The position numbers were made by a program, and so were the translations under genes. Below the pieces are notes generated by a model. It saw nothing but the letters and a program-made list of their open reading frames with translations. It did not search any database and was not told the DNA's origin. From CAIKZZ01 sp036742455 (lineage in GTDB: Bacteria; Pseudomonadota; Gammaproteobacteria; Steroidobacterales; Steroidobacteraceae), in NCBI GenBank assembly GCA_036742455.1, contig DAINQU010000012.1:1-64000 (forward strand): a stretch of DNA of 64,000 nucleotides. The letters run 5' to 3'. Positions 15,402 to 24,690 of this stretch are shown here, piece after piece (position 1 is the stretch's first letter; each line of letters begins with the position of its first letter).

Positions 15402-16808
15402 GTGAACACGATTCGAACGATCAACCCCGCAACCGGTGATTTGCTCGCGGAGCTACGCGTCGATGGACCTAGCGAAGTGGATGCGGCCGTCGCGCGCGCA
15501 ACGGAAGGGCAGCGAGTTTGGGCTCGTATGACGGGTACGGAGCGCGGGCGCATTTTGCGCCGAACTGCCGACATTCTACGGTCCCGAAACGCGGAGATCG
15601 CTGCGCTTGAAACGCGCGATACCGGTAAGCCTATACAAGAAACAAGCGCCGTTGATGTCCTCTCCGGCGCGGACTGCCTCGAGTACTACGCGGGTGTAGC
15701 CGCCACCATAGCCGGCGAGCACATCGATCTCGGCCCTGCGGCTTTCGGTTACACGCGCCGCGAGCCCCTTGGCATCGTTGCCGGCATCGGGGCATGGAAT
15801 TACCCGATCCAAATCGCCTGCTGGAAATCAGCGCCGGCTCTCGCCTGCGGCAACGCAATGATTTTTAAACCCGCGGAGTTGACGCCGCTGACGGCGCTGG
15901 AATTGGCCAAAGCCTATGCAGAGGCGGGTCTGCCGGACGGCGTATTCCAAGTCGTGCAGGGCTATGCGGACACGGGTCGCCTACTGAGTCGTCACCCAGC
16001 CATCCGCAAAGTGTCCCTCACAGGCGAAGTGGGGACCGGAAAAGCGGTAATGGCTGACGCTGCGTCGACACTGAAGTACGTGACGCTGGAGTTGGGGGGG
16101 AAGTCGCCCCTGATCGTCTTTGATGACGCGAAGATCGACAATGCCGTCGGTGCCGCTTTGCTCGCAAACTTCTACTCAGCAGGTGAAGTGTGTTCGAACG
16201 GTACGCGCGTGTTTGTTCACAAGAACGTGCGAAAAGAGTTTTTGGAAAAATTGAGCGCACGTGTTGCCGCAATGCGGGTGGGCGATCCCATGGACCCGAT
16301 GACGCACGTCGGCGCCCTTATTTCCGAAGGACACATGCAAAAAGTCCTCGGGTACATTGAGCGCGGCGTCGCAGAAGGCGCCCGCCTTGTGTGCGGCGGA
16401 CACCGAGTTATGGACAACGGGTGCGATAAGGGTTTCTTCGTCGCTCCGACGGTATTTGATGGGTGTCACGACGACATGGCCATCGTCCGCGAGGAGATCT
16501 TCGGACCTGTGATGAGCGTACTGGAGTTCTCAGACGAGGCCGAGGTGGTTGCCCGCGCAAACGCGACGGAGTTCGGCTTATCCGCTGGCGTTTTCACCAA
16601 TGATTTGACGCGAGCCCATCGCGTGATTGCAAATCTCGAGGCCGGCACCTGCTGGATCAATCACTACAACATTACTCCGATCGAATTGCCATTCGGCGGC
16701 CACAAGCGCTCTGGTCTGGGCCGCGAAAACGGTCGTGCAGCAATCGAGCACTACACCCAATTGAAGAGTGTCTATGTCGCCATGGGCGATGTAGATGCTC
16801 CGTATTAA
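15402..16808 (+). CDS. betB: Betaine aldehyde dehydrogenase
   Basis: A 468-residue NAD(P)-dependent aldehyde dehydrogenase that oxidises betaine aldehyde to glycine betaine. The general base Glu230 (LELGGKSP) and nucleophile Cys264 (GEVCSNGTRV, the BetB version of the active-site loop) are present, along with the AWNYP cofactor-site motif. I start at GTG 15402, where AAAGG lies nine bases upstream; an apparent longer frame runs through betI and is not used. It lies between betI and betA, the usual bet order in many proteobacteria. Confidence 0.95.
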   Translation: MNTIRTINPATGDLLAELRVDGPSEVDAAVARATEGQRVWARMTGTERGRILRRTADILRSRNAEIAALETRDTGKPIQETSAVDVLSGADCLEYYAGVAATIAGEHIDLGPAAFGYTRREPLGIVAGIGAWNYPIQIACWKSAPALACGNAMIFKPAELTPLTALELAKAYAEAGLPDGVFQVVQGYADTGRLLSRHPAIRKVSLTGEVGTGKAVMADAASTLKYVTLELGGKSPLIVFDDAKIDNAVGAALLANFYSAGEVCSNGTRVFVHKNVRKEFLEKLSARVAAMRVGDPMDPMTHVGALISEGHMQKVLGYIERGVAEGARLVCGGHRVMDNGCDKGFFVAPTVFDGCHDDMAIVREEIFGPVMSVLEFSDEAEVVARANATEFGLSAGVFTNDLTRAHRVIANLEAGTCWINHYNITPIELPFGGHKRSGLGRENGRAAIEHYTQLKSVYVAMGDVDAPY

Positions 16809-16819
16809 AGGACTTTGAT

Positions 16820-18481
16820 ATGAGCCAGCAGCATTTCGACTACATCGTCTGCGGGGCGGGATCGGCCGGTTGCGTCCTTGCGAATCGCTTGACGGCCGAC
16901 GGCAAGCACCGCGTTCTACTCCTTGAGTTCGGCGGCTCCGACCGTTCTATCTTCATCCAAATGCCGTCGGCACTCGCGATCCCGATGAACATGGAGAAGT
17001 ACAACTGGTTCTATCACACCGAACCGGAGCCGGGCTTGGGCGGTCGACGCATGCACACGCCTCGCGGCAAAGTCATCGGCGGATCGTCTTCGATTAATGG
17101 CCTGGTTTACATCCGTGGCAACGCTCAGGATTTCGATACATGGGAGTCGCTGGGTGCGCGTGGATGGAACTATGCGCAGGTTCTCCCATATTTCCGTCGC
17201 GCCGAGAAACGCCCGGAAGGCGGTGACCGTTATCGGGGCGACTCAGGACCGCTCGGTACTTGTTACGGTACGGGAGAAAATCCACTGCATGCTGCGTGGC
17301 TGAAAGCTGCGAAAGAGGCGGGGTACGCGGGTACTGATGACGTGAACGGCTATCGTCAGGAGGGCTTCGGCCGGATGGACATGACCGTTGAGGGCGGCGT
17401 TCGCGCCAGTGCCGCGAATGCGTATTTGCGACCGGCGATGAACCGACCCAATTTAGAAGTTCGTAGTAAGGCTCGGGTTCTTAAGGTCTTGTTTGAAGGC
17501 CGGCGTGCCGTCGGCGTGCGCTACGAGCAGGGTGGCGTTGAACACGACGTACGCGCTGACCGCGAGGTGATCGTTTCAGCAGGGTCGATTGGTTCTCCAC
17601 AGTTGCTCAAATTGTCCGGCATCGGGCCTGCGGAGGAATTGCGCTCGCACGGGATCCATGTGGTGAAGGATCTCCCGGGTGTCGGTGAGAATCTGCAAGA
17701 TCACTTGGAGTTCTACTTCCAAATGGCCTGCACCCAACCGATCACTCTTTACTCCGCCATGAATCCGATCGCCAAGGCGATGATCGGACTACGGTGGATG
17801 CTCTTTAAGAGCGGGCTGGGCGCAACGAACCACTTTGAGACATGCGGATTTATCCGCAGTCGGGCAGGAATCCGCTACCCCGACATCCAGTATCACTTTC
17901 TGCCGATGGCTGTGAGCTACGACGGGTCTTCGCTCGCAAACGAACATGGCTGGCAGGCCCACGTAGGCCCGATGCGATCGAAAAGCCGCGGTTGGGTCCG
18001 ATTGGCGACGGCGGACGCCCGAGACAAGCCAAAAATTCTGTTCAATTATTTATCGCACCCGGATGACATGGTTGAAATGCGAGCGTGCGTGCGTCTGACG
18101 CGAGAAATTTTCTCACAGCCGGCGTTCGCACCGTACGCCGGCCGGGAGATCTCGCCGGGCGCCGATGTCACCAGTGATGAGGCCATAGACGAATTTGTCC
18201 GGCAGAAGGTTGAGAGTGCCTACCACCCATCTTGTTCTTGCAAGATGGGTGCGGCGGACGACGCGATGGCCGTTGTCGATCCAGAGACTCGCGTTTACGG
18301 CGTCGACGGATTGCGCGTCGTGGATTCTTCCATCATGCCGCAGATCACGAATGGCAATCTGAACGCGCCGACGATCATGCTTGCAGAGAAGGCTGCCGAC
18401 CACATTTTGGGTCGGACGCTATTGCCCGCGTCCGACGCACCGTATTACGTTGCGCCGGACTGGCAGAACTCACAGCGATAG
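16820..18481 (+). CDS. betA: Choline dehydrogenase
   Basis: A 553-residue GMC-family flavoenzyme that oxidises choline to betaine aldehyde, usually membrane-associated and feeding the respiratory chain. The FAD-binding GAGSAG lies at 12-17, and the GMC signature GKVIGGSSSINGL is near residue 85. The catalytic histidine motif YHPSCSCKMG is near 475, and NGNLNAPTIMLAEK is near the C-terminus. Twelve bases after betB with a clear AAGGA ribosome site. Completes the choline-to-betaine pathway and feeds the corrinoid demethylation system encoded upstream. Confidence 0.95.
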   Translation: MSQQHFDYIVCGAGSAGCVLANRLTADGKHRVLLLEFGGSDRSIFIQMPSALAIPMNMEKYNWFYHTEPEPGLGGRRMHTPRGKVIGGSSSINGLVYIRGNAQDFDTWESLGARGWNYAQVLPYFRRAEKRPEGGDRYRGDSGPLGTCYGTGENPLHAAWLKAAKEAGYAGTDDVNGYRQEGFGRMDMTVEGGVRASAANAYLRPAMNRPNLEVRSKARVLKVLFEGRRAVGVRYEQGGVEHDVRADREVIVSAGSIGSPQLLKLSGIGPAEELRSHGIHVVKDLPGVGENLQDHLEFYFQMACTQPITLYSAMNPIAKAMIGLRWMLFKSGLGATNHFETCGFIRSRAGIRYPDIQYHFLPMAVSYDGSSLANEHGWQAHVGPMRSKSRGWVRLATADARDKPKILFNYLSHPDDMVEMRACVRLTREIFSQPAFAPYAGREISPGADVTSDEAIDEFVRQKVESAYHPSCSCKMGAADDAMAVVDPETRVYGVDGLRVVDSSIMPQITNGNLNAPTIMLAEKAADHILGRTLLPASDAPYYVAPDWQNSQR

Positions 18482-18484
18482 TGG

Positions 18485-19894
18485 CTAGGCCTCGTCGTCG
18501 AGGCCTACGTCCGCGAGTGCCGCGCGTCGTGCTTCATCCTCGAAGTCGACGCCGCGGCAGGCGATCAGATACACGATGGTTGAAACCGGTAGGCCGACGA
18601 GCATGGCGAGGTCGGCGCCTCCCAGTGCTTCTGCAACCGGACCTCGATAAATGCCTGTACTGAAGAACGGCACCATCGAGATAAAGCCCACGAAATAGGC
18701 CGTTAGGCCGCGCCAGTTCCAGCGTCCGTACATCCCGTTGGGATTGAAGATCTCACGGACCGAATAGTGGCCCTTCCGTACCACGTAAAAATCAACGAGA
18801 TTAATCGCCGTCCAAGGCGTGAATAGATACAAGAGGATCGCGAGAAACTCGCCAAACTCATGGGCGAAATCCTTGGAAGCCGTAAAAGCGATCACCGTGG
18901 CAACGATCAGGCCGAGAGCAAGGGTTCCAAGGCGCTTTGCAACCGTAGACTTGATGGGCTTAATGGAGTCAGCGACGCTCAGCAGAGTCAAAGAAGCGCC
19001 ATAGAAGTTCAGTGTTGTGATGGTTACGAGTCCGAGAAGCGTGACGATCAGAAGCGGGGCACCAGACCCTGGCAGCATGGAATTTGCTGCGTGCAGCAGC
19101 GCAGGCGCCAAGTCCTCCTTGGGGAAGAGTGCAGCAGCAACCGTGCCCACCAACGTCGTCCAGACGCCACCAATAAACGCACCCACGTAGGTCCAGAAGA
19201 ATGCGGAGCCCACGCCCACGTCCTTCGGCAGATAGCGGGAATAGTCCGAAACGTAAATAGACCACGATAACTGGTAGGCAGCCGTTGCAAACAGCTGAAC
19301 CAAGAAGGGAATCAATGTGAAGCGGTGAAAGTCGAGTTGTTCCGGCGCGAAGTGAACCTTGCCGAGTGCAAACGTCATGACAAGCAGGGCTGCCAACAGA
19401 ATGCCGGCGAGAATGCGCTGCGCAGCGTGAATCCAGTCATAGCCTACGGCGGCCAATGCCGTGGCAATGATACCTATCCCCAATATCGAGATCTTGGGAT
19501 TGGTTCCGTACAGCGTCATCAGCGTATCCGCAGCTAATACTTGGTTAAACGCGTTGTAGCCGAGATAGGTGACCAGTGCGACGCCCCAGACTAACAGCGC
19601 GCCCACATAGCCAAACTGAGGCCGCGACTGAATCATTTGCGGCAAGCCCAACTGAGGGCCTTGCGTAGAATGGAACGCCATGAAGAACGTGCCGAGCGCG
19701 CACCCGAGTATCACGGCGAGCATCATCCATACGAGATTGCCGCCAATGGCGATGCCGACAAACCCGGTGGCAATGGTGGCGAGGTGCGCGTCGCCCATAA
19801 ACCACACGGGCCACAGGTGCCATACCTTGCCATGACGTTCACGCTTCGGAACGTAGTCAATCGAACGGACTTCGATCAAAGGTCGCTTGGCCAC
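18485..19894 (-). CDS. NCS1-family nucleobase:cation symporter-like permease
   Basis: A 469-residue inner-membrane transporter with about 12 hydrophobic helices. The N-terminal RSIDYVPKRERHGKVWHLWPVWF and the FMGDAHLATIATGF helix place it in the NCS1 (cytosine/purine/allantoin permease) superfamily. The start is GTG 19894, with GGGGGGAG just upstream. A strongly acidic tail ends the protein. Substrate unknown: NCS1 members take nucleobases and related compounds, but the gene sits between choline oxidation and glycine cleavage genes, so a quaternary amine or amino-acid-like substrate is a possibility. Convergent with betA, three bases apart. Confidence 0.82.
   Translation of the reverse strand: MAKRPLIEVRSIDYVPKRERHGKVWHLWPVWFMGDAHLATIATGFVGIAIGGNLVWMMLAVILGCALGTFFMAFHSTQGPQLGLPQMIQSRPQFGYVGALLVWGVALVTYLGYNAFNQVLAADTLMTLYGTNPKISILGIGIIATALAAVGYDWIHAAQRILAGILLAALLVMTFALGKVHFAPEQLDFHRFTLIPFLVQLFATAAYQLSWSIYVSDYSRYLPKDVGVGSAFFWTYVGAFIGGVWTTLVGTVAAALFPKEDLAPALLHAANSMLPGSGAPLLIVTLLGLVTITTLNFYGASLTLLSVADSIKPIKSTVAKRLGTLALGLIVATVIAFTASKDFAHEFGEFLAILLYLFTPWTAINLVDFYVVRKGHYSVREIFNPNGMYGRWNWRGLTAYFVGFISMVPFFSTGIYRGPVAEALGGADLAMLVGLPVSTIVYLIACRGVDFEDEARRAALADVGLDDEA
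18486..18507. terminator. Bidirectional hairpin between betA and the NCS1 permease
   Basis: TAGGCCTCG (18486-18494) and CGAGGCCTA (18499-18507) form a perfect nine-base stem with a four-base loop. It overlaps the last codons of the convergent permease gene. No T-tract on either side; position between convergent ends is the main argument. Confidence 0.5.
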
Positions 19895-20035
19895 GACTCC
19901 CCCCTCAAGGCGTCTGCGAGCCCACAAGAATACACGTATGCCGTGATTTGGTGAGATCCGCGTCAGGAGTCGTGTCCGTATTTGCCACGGTTTGACATGC
20001 TAGGAGCCTGAGTTAAGATCAAGCCTTCGCGATAA

Positions 20036-20218
20036 GAATTGTCCGGAGAGTCCGTAGAATCAGGCATCTGATTACTGCGGCGCCGAAGGCGCAACCCGCC
20101 CGGAAACGCTCAGGCATAACAACGGCACGTTCTCGCGAACTCTGGAGAGTGGTCCCACACGGACCCACCGAAGGGGAGCGGCGTTCGGCGCCCGATCTCT
20201 CAGGTTAAAAGGACAGAG
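20036..20218 (+). promoter_or_regulatory. Tandem glycine riboswitch (two gcvT-element aptamers)
   Basis: Two consecutive glycine aptamers precede gcvT. The first runs from about 20041 (GTCCGGAGAG) through GCGCCGAAGGCGCAA to GGAAACGCTCAGGCA (about 20116). The second runs from CTCTGGAGAG (about 20140) through CACCGAAGGGG to CTCTCAGGTTAAAAGGACAGAG (about 20218). These CCGAAGG and CTCAGG-(N)-AAGGACAGA-type cores are the hallmark of the gcvT RNA motif. Tandem cooperative architecture with a downstream terminator indicates a glycine-activated ON switch for the glycine cleavage operon. Confidence 0.93.
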
Positions 20219-20251
20219 GGGCGACAGGTGATGGCCTGTCGCCCCTTTTTT
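20218..20251 (+). terminator. Intrinsic terminator of the glycine riboswitch expression platform
   Basis: GGGGCGACAGG (20218-20228) pairs perfectly with CCTGTCGCCCC (20235-20245) around a six-base loop, followed by six T residues (20246-20251). Its 5' arm abuts the closing helix of the second aptamer (CTCTG with CAGAG), so glycine binding could disfavour terminator formation. Confidence 0.9.
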
Positions 20252-20294
20252 ATTGGGGTGACAGTCCGTCCGGTTCATAGCGATCGGAGGACCT

Positions 20295-21383
20295 ATGGCG
20301 CTGAAGACCCCTCTCTATGACCGGCACGCGGAGTTAGGTGCCCGGTTAGTCGCTTTTGGCGGCTGGGACATGCCGCTCAACTACGGATCCCAGATTGAAG
20401 AGCATCACTCGGTGCGTCGAGCCGCCGGTGTGTTCGACGTTTCTCATATGCGCGTTGTCGATATCGATGGCGCCGAAGCCCAGGCATTCCTCCAAAGCCT
20501 CCTCGCGAACGACGTTCGGCGACTCACCCGCCCAGGTCAAGCGCTCTACAGTTGCATGCTGAACGAGCGAGGCGGCGTCGTCGACGACCTGATCGTCTAT
20601 CGGCGTTCCGTCGGCTATCGACTGGTGGTCAATGCCGGTACGGCAGACGCCGACTTAGAGTGGATGGCTTTCCACGGGGCGTCCATTGCCGTGCGGTTAC
20701 GCGAGCGGCGAGATCTCGCGATCCTGGCGGTACAGGGCCCGGAGGCATTGGCCACCGCGGACGTTCTTTTGGGAGATGCTGCGTCCGAAGTACGCGCACT
20801 CCGTGGATTCGAATTTGCGGAGAGCCCCAATACGGAGGCTTGGTTTTGCGCTCGTACAGGCTATACCGGCGAGGACGGATTCGAGTTGATCTTGCCCTCG
20901 TCGCACGTTGTCGCGGCGTGGGATCGTTTGCTCGAGGTGGGTGTACGACCCTGCGGATTGGGGGCGCGTGACACCTTGCGGCTGGAAGCCGGAATGAACC
21001 TGTATGGGCAGGATATGGACGCCGAGACGTCACCGCTCGAATCAGGCCTCGCGTGGACTGTTGCGATGGGCAGTGACCGTGATTTCATCGGTCGACTGGC
21101 GCTAGAAAGGCAACTTTCGGAAGGCTTGCGGAATCGGCAGGTCGGCTTGCTGCTCGAGGCCCCAGGCGTACTCCGTTCTCACATGACCGTAAAGACGGAC
21201 ACTGGCGACGGGCAGATTACCTCCGGCAGTTATGCGCCGACGTTAGGTCGATCCATCGCATTAGCGCGTATCCCCATTTCCTGTGGCAGCGCTGTAGCTG
21301 TCGACGTGCGCGGCAAACTGCTTAACGCACGGGTCGTGCGACCGCCCTTTGTCCGACGAGGAAGGATCCAAATCGATCTTTAG
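20295..21383 (+). CDS. gcvT: Glycine cleavage system T-protein (aminomethyltransferase)
   Basis: A 362-residue T-protein that transfers the aminomethyl carbon from lipoyl-GcvH to tetrahydrofolate, giving methylene-H4folate and ammonia. Typical motifs are LYDRHAELGARLVAFGGWDMPLNYG at the N-terminus, the FDVSHM segment near residue 50, GYTGEDGFEL near 195 and GLGARDTLRLEAGMNLYGQD near 230. First gene after the glycine riboswitch, with a GGAGG ribosome site six bases before ATG 20295. It processes glycine formed by the upstream betaine/sarcosine enzymes. Confidence 0.97.
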   Translation: MALKTPLYDRHAELGARLVAFGGWDMPLNYGSQIEEHHSVRRAAGVFDVSHMRVVDIDGAEAQAFLQSLLANDVRRLTRPGQALYSCMLNERGGVVDDLIVYRRSVGYRLVVNAGTADADLEWMAFHGASIAVRLRERRDLAILAVQGPEALATADVLLGDAASEVRALRGFEFAESPNTEAWFCARTGYTGEDGFELILPSSHVVAAWDRLLEVGVRPCGLGARDTLRLEAGMNLYGQDMDAETSPLESGLAWTVAMGSDRDFIGRLALERQLSEGLRNRQVGLLLEAPGVLRSHMTVKTDTGDGQITSGSYAPTLGRSIALARIPISCGSAVAVDVRGKLLNARVVRPPFVRRGRIQIDL

Positions 21384-21412
21384 CGATCTGTTCCGATAAC
21401 TAGGAGGGAGAG

Positions 21413-21811
21413 ATGAGTAGTCACGTACCGGATGATCTTCTCTATACGGCTTCCCACGAATGGGTTCGACGCAATTCTGACGGGTCCTGCACTGTGGGAA
21501 TCACGGATCATGCGCAGCATGCACTGGGCGATATTGTGTATGTGGACCCACCCGCTGCAGGACGTGAGGTTTCCGCTGGCGATGCGTGTGCCGTTGTCGA
21601 GTCTGTGAAAGCAGCTTCCGATGTCTATAGCCCGGTAGCCGGCACGATCATTGCCGGGAACACTGACCTCGCCAGTGCATCGGAGAAACTCAGCGCAGAT
21701 CCCTATGGGGAAGGATGGCTGTTCCGTTTGCAGCCGAGTGATGTAGCGGCCTTAAGTGGGCTGCTGACGCCGGCAGCGTATCGCGATTCGCTAGCTGCCT
21801 GCGGCGATTGA
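21413..21811 (+). CDS. gcvH: Glycine cleavage system H-protein
   Basis: A 132-residue lipoyl carrier shuttling the aminomethyl group between P-, T- and L-proteins. Lys66 in VVESVKAASDVYSP is the lipoylation site. The SHEWVRR start and the DIVYVDPP strand are canonical. AGGAGGGAG precedes the ATG. Its lipoyl group is presumably supplied by lipA/lipB, encoded at the far end of this window. Confidence 0.97.
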   Translation: MSSHVPDDLLYTASHEWVRRNSDGSCTVGITDHAQHALGDIVYVDPPAAGREVSAGDACAVVESVKAASDVYSPVAGTIIAGNTDLASASEKLSADPYGEGWLFRLQPSDVAALSGLLTPAAYRDSLAACGD

Positions 21812-21823
21812 GGAGGCCCCAAA

Positions 21824-23206
21824 ATGCCGTTCATCCCGCATACCCCCGCTGACGAAAGGTCAATGCTGGACGCCATTGGAGTTACTGACATCAGTTCGCT
21901 CTTCGATGAGATACCGAAAGATCTTCGAGCGGCCCCGCTAACCGGTATTCCGATAGCGATGACAGAGATGGCCGTAGGTCGTCTGATGAGCGATCGGGCG
22001 ACCCGGGATGGTAGGCCGTTGAATTTCATTGGTGCTGGAGCGTACGAACATCATATTCCAGCGGCCGTCTGGTCCATCGTCACCCGAGGGGAGATTTATT
22101 CCGCTTACACGCCCTATCAAGCAGAGGCCAGCCAAGGCACGTTGCAGACGATCTTCGAATACCAATCGATGATCGCAAGCTTGACCGCCATGGACGTTTC
22201 GAATGCGTCGCTTTACGACGGTGCGTCGGCACTCGCCGAGGCTTGCTTGATGGCGGTCAGAATTCAAAAAAAGACATCCGGCGCCCAAATTCTGATGCCG
22301 CGAGCCGTCAGCCCGGTATATCGACGTTGTGCGGAATCGATTTGTGGGTTGCAGGGGTTGGTCTTCAACGCGATCGAATATGACCGATTGGGTGGCACGA
22401 CGTCGTTAGTCAGTCTCTCGGATTCGACCGGGAATGACGTTACAGCGATCGTGATTCAGCAGCCGAACTTTTTCGGCATGCTCGAGGACGTCGATGCGTT
22501 AACAGACTGGGCGCATGCTAAAGGCGCGCTCGTTATCGCCGTCGTTAATCCAATGACACTCGCAGTGCTACGACCGCCCGGTGAGTGGGGTGCTAAGGGC
22601 GCCGATATCGTGGTGGGTGAAGGCCAGCCGCTCGGCGTCCCATTGTCTGGCGGCGGCCCGTATTTTGGTTTTATGACGACGCGGATCGAGCACGTCCGAC
22701 AGATGCCGGGCCGCATCGTGGGACGTACCGTCGACCTAGACGGACGGACCGGCTATACGCTGACCCTGCAAGCGCGGGAACAACATATCCGTCGCAGCAA
22801 GGCCACCTCCAATATCTGCACCAATCAAGGCCTGTTGATGAGTGCGGCGACCATCTACATGGCAATCATGGGTGCCCAAGGACTGGAGGAAGTGGCAACC
22901 GCGTCCGTCCACAACACAGAGTTGCTGGTCTCAGCCATTGCCGCATTGCCGAAGGTAAGAACCGCCTTTATCGGGCCACGGTTCCACGAAGCGGTTCTTC
23001 AGCTGGACGTGCCGGTGGCTGCCGCCTTAGAAGGCCTCGCACGCCGCGGAATCGCAGGGGGTTACGATCTCAGTCGAGACTATCCCGAACTTGGTTCTGC
23101 GCTCTTGGTGTGTGCGACTGAGACAAAGACCGCCGCGGATATCGATCGATATCTAGAGGCGCTAGACACCGTCATGACGAACGTCGATTCAGTCGGGGAG
23201 TGCTAG
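21824..23206 (+). CDS. gcvPA: Glycine dehydrogenase (decarboxylating) subunit 1
   Basis: A 460-residue N-terminal half of P-protein. It begins MPFIPHTPADERSMLDAIG, as in GcvPA, and carries NFIGAGAYEHHIPAAVW and SAYTPYQAEASQGTLQ near residue 90, all diagnostic of the subfamily. It forms the alpha2-beta2 P-protein with GcvPB. The split form is common in archaea, Firmicutes and some proteobacteria, while E. coli and Pseudomonas have a fused GcvP. Located 12 bases after gcvH. Confidence 0.96.
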   Translation: MPFIPHTPADERSMLDAIGVTDISSLFDEIPKDLRAAPLTGIPIAMTEMAVGRLMSDRATRDGRPLNFIGAGAYEHHIPAAVWSIVTRGEIYSAYTPYQAEASQGTLQTIFEYQSMIASLTAMDVSNASLYDGASALAEACLMAVRIQKKTSGAQILMPRAVSPVYRRCAESICGLQGLVFNAIEYDRLGGTTSLVSLSDSTGNDVTAIVIQQPNFFGMLEDVDALTDWAHAKGALVIAVVNPMTLAVLRPPGEWGAKGADIVVGEGQPLGVPLSGGGPYFGFMTTRIEHVRQMPGRIVGRTVDLDGRTGYTLTLQAREQHIRRSKATSNICTNQGLLMSAATIYMAIMGAQGLEEVATASVHNTELLVSAIAALPKVRTAFIGPRFHEAVLQLDVPVAAALEGLARRGIAGGYDLSRDYPELGSALLVCATETKTAADIDRYLEALDTVMTNVDSVGEC

Positions 23207-23208
23207 CC

Positions 23209-24690
23209 ATGCAAACGGATGCCGTATCGCGAGCGAGATTAGAACCGACCATTTTTGATTTATCGCAGCCCGGCCGCCGCTCGGGCGGGCAAAGCCCTGG
23301 CAAGTTGTCCGTCACTATTCCGTCGTCGCTGCGCCGACGGACGCCTCCCAGACTGCCAGAAGTCTCTGAATTGCAGGCGGTGCGCCACTACACCCGCCTC
23401 TCGCAGTTGAATTTCTCCATCGACACGAACTTCTACCCGCTGGGTTCGTGCACCATGAAATACAATCCGAAAGCCTGCAATCAATACGCGATGCTGCCGG
23501 AATTTCTTGGGCATCATCCTCACGCGCATCCGAACCTCAGTCAGGGGTTTTTGGAATGCCTGCACGAATTGCAGGACATGCTCAAAGAAATTACGGGGAT
23601 GGCTGCGGTCTCCTTGACACCGATGGCCGGGGCACAGGGGGAGTTTGCCGGTGTTGCGATGATACGGGCGTATCATCGGGCGCGCGGTGACTTGGATCGT
23701 GACGAGATCATCGTGCCTCAGGCGGCTCACGGGACCAATCCGGCGACTGCGGCCATGTGTGGATTTAAAGTGGTCGAGCTAACCGGTGATGCCAGTGGTG
23801 ACTGCGATGTTGAGCAGTTGCGCCGCGTGGTCGGTCCGCGCACGGCGGGAATTATGCTGACCAACCCCTCTACGCTCGGCGTCTTCGAACGGCGTATTGC
23901 TGAAATACGGACGATTGTCCACGACGTTGGCGGCCTGCTGTATTACGACGGAGCGAATCTCAACGCCATTTTGGGGATCGTTCGCCCGGGCGATATGGGA
24001 TTTGACGTGATCCATATGAATCTCCATAAGACCTTTTCCACGCCGCACGGCGGTGGTGGGCCGGGGGCAGGTGCCGTAGGCGTTGCGCTGCGCTTGGAAC
24101 CCTTCTTGCCTGTGCCTGTTGTGGGTAAGGTCGGGGATCAATATCGCTTTATGGATGAGCAGGATAGGCCCCAAACGATCGGCCGACTGTCCGGTTTCAT
24201 GGGAAACGCCGGCGTACTGTTACGCGCCTATATCTACCTTCGGATGCTGGGGCGTGATGGCCTGCGTCGGGTCGGCGAGTACGCTACGCTGAATGCGAAC
24301 TATTTGCTGTGCCGTCTGCAGGAGGTGGGCTACCAAGCGGCGTACCCGGATAGACGCGCGACGCATGAATTCATCGTAACTCTGAAGACAGAGGCGAAAG
24401 AGCTAGGCGCAACGGCCATGGACTTTGCTAAGCGTCTTTTAGATTACGGTTTCCATGCGCCGACCACCTACTTTCCGCTGCTGGTGCCGGAATGTTTACT
24501 GATCGAGCCGACGGAGACGGAGAGTAAGGAGGCCTTGGACGGGTTCGTTACCGCCATGGCGCACGTGCGCGAGGAAGCCAGAACGGAGGTGTCGCGGCTC
24601 AAGGGCGCGCCCTATACACTACCCGTTCGGCGACTCGATGATGTCCGGGCCGCCAAGCAGCTGGAACTCGTTTGGAGACCTGACCCGTGA
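23209..24690 (+). CDS. gcvPB: Glycine dehydrogenase (decarboxylating) subunit 2
   Basis: A 493-residue PLP-binding half of P-protein. Lys274 in NLHKTFSTPHGGGGPG is the Schiff-base lysine. FYPLGSCTMKYNPK near residue 80 and AAHGTNPATA near 175 are family signatures. I take ATG 23209, eight bases after GGGGAG; an upstream GTG at 23200 is a poorer choice. Together with GcvPA it decarboxylates glycine and loads GcvH. No lpd (L-protein) gene is in the window, as is usual when it is shared with other complexes. Confidence 0.96.
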   Translation: MQTDAVSRARLEPTIFDLSQPGRRSGGQSPGKLSVTIPSSLRRRTPPRLPEVSELQAVRHYTRLSQLNFSIDTNFYPLGSCTMKYNPKACNQYAMLPEFLGHHPHAHPNLSQGFLECLHELQDMLKEITGMAAVSLTPMAGAQGEFAGVAMIRAYHRARGDLDRDEIIVPQAAHGTNPATAAMCGFKVVELTGDASGDCDVEQLRRVVGPRTAGIMLTNPSTLGVFERRIAEIRTIVHDVGGLLYYDGANLNAILGIVRPGDMGFDVIHMNLHKTFSTPHGGGGPGAGAVGVALRLEPFLPVPVVGKVGDQYRFMDEQDRPQTIGRLSGFMGNAGVLLRAYIYLRMLGRDGLRRVGEYATLNANYLLCRLQEVGYQAAYPDRRATHEFIVTLKTEAKELGATAMDFAKRLLDYGFHAPTTYFPLLVPECLLIEPTETESKEALDGFVTAMAHVREEARTEVSRLKGAPYTLPVRRLDDVRAAKQLELVWRPDP

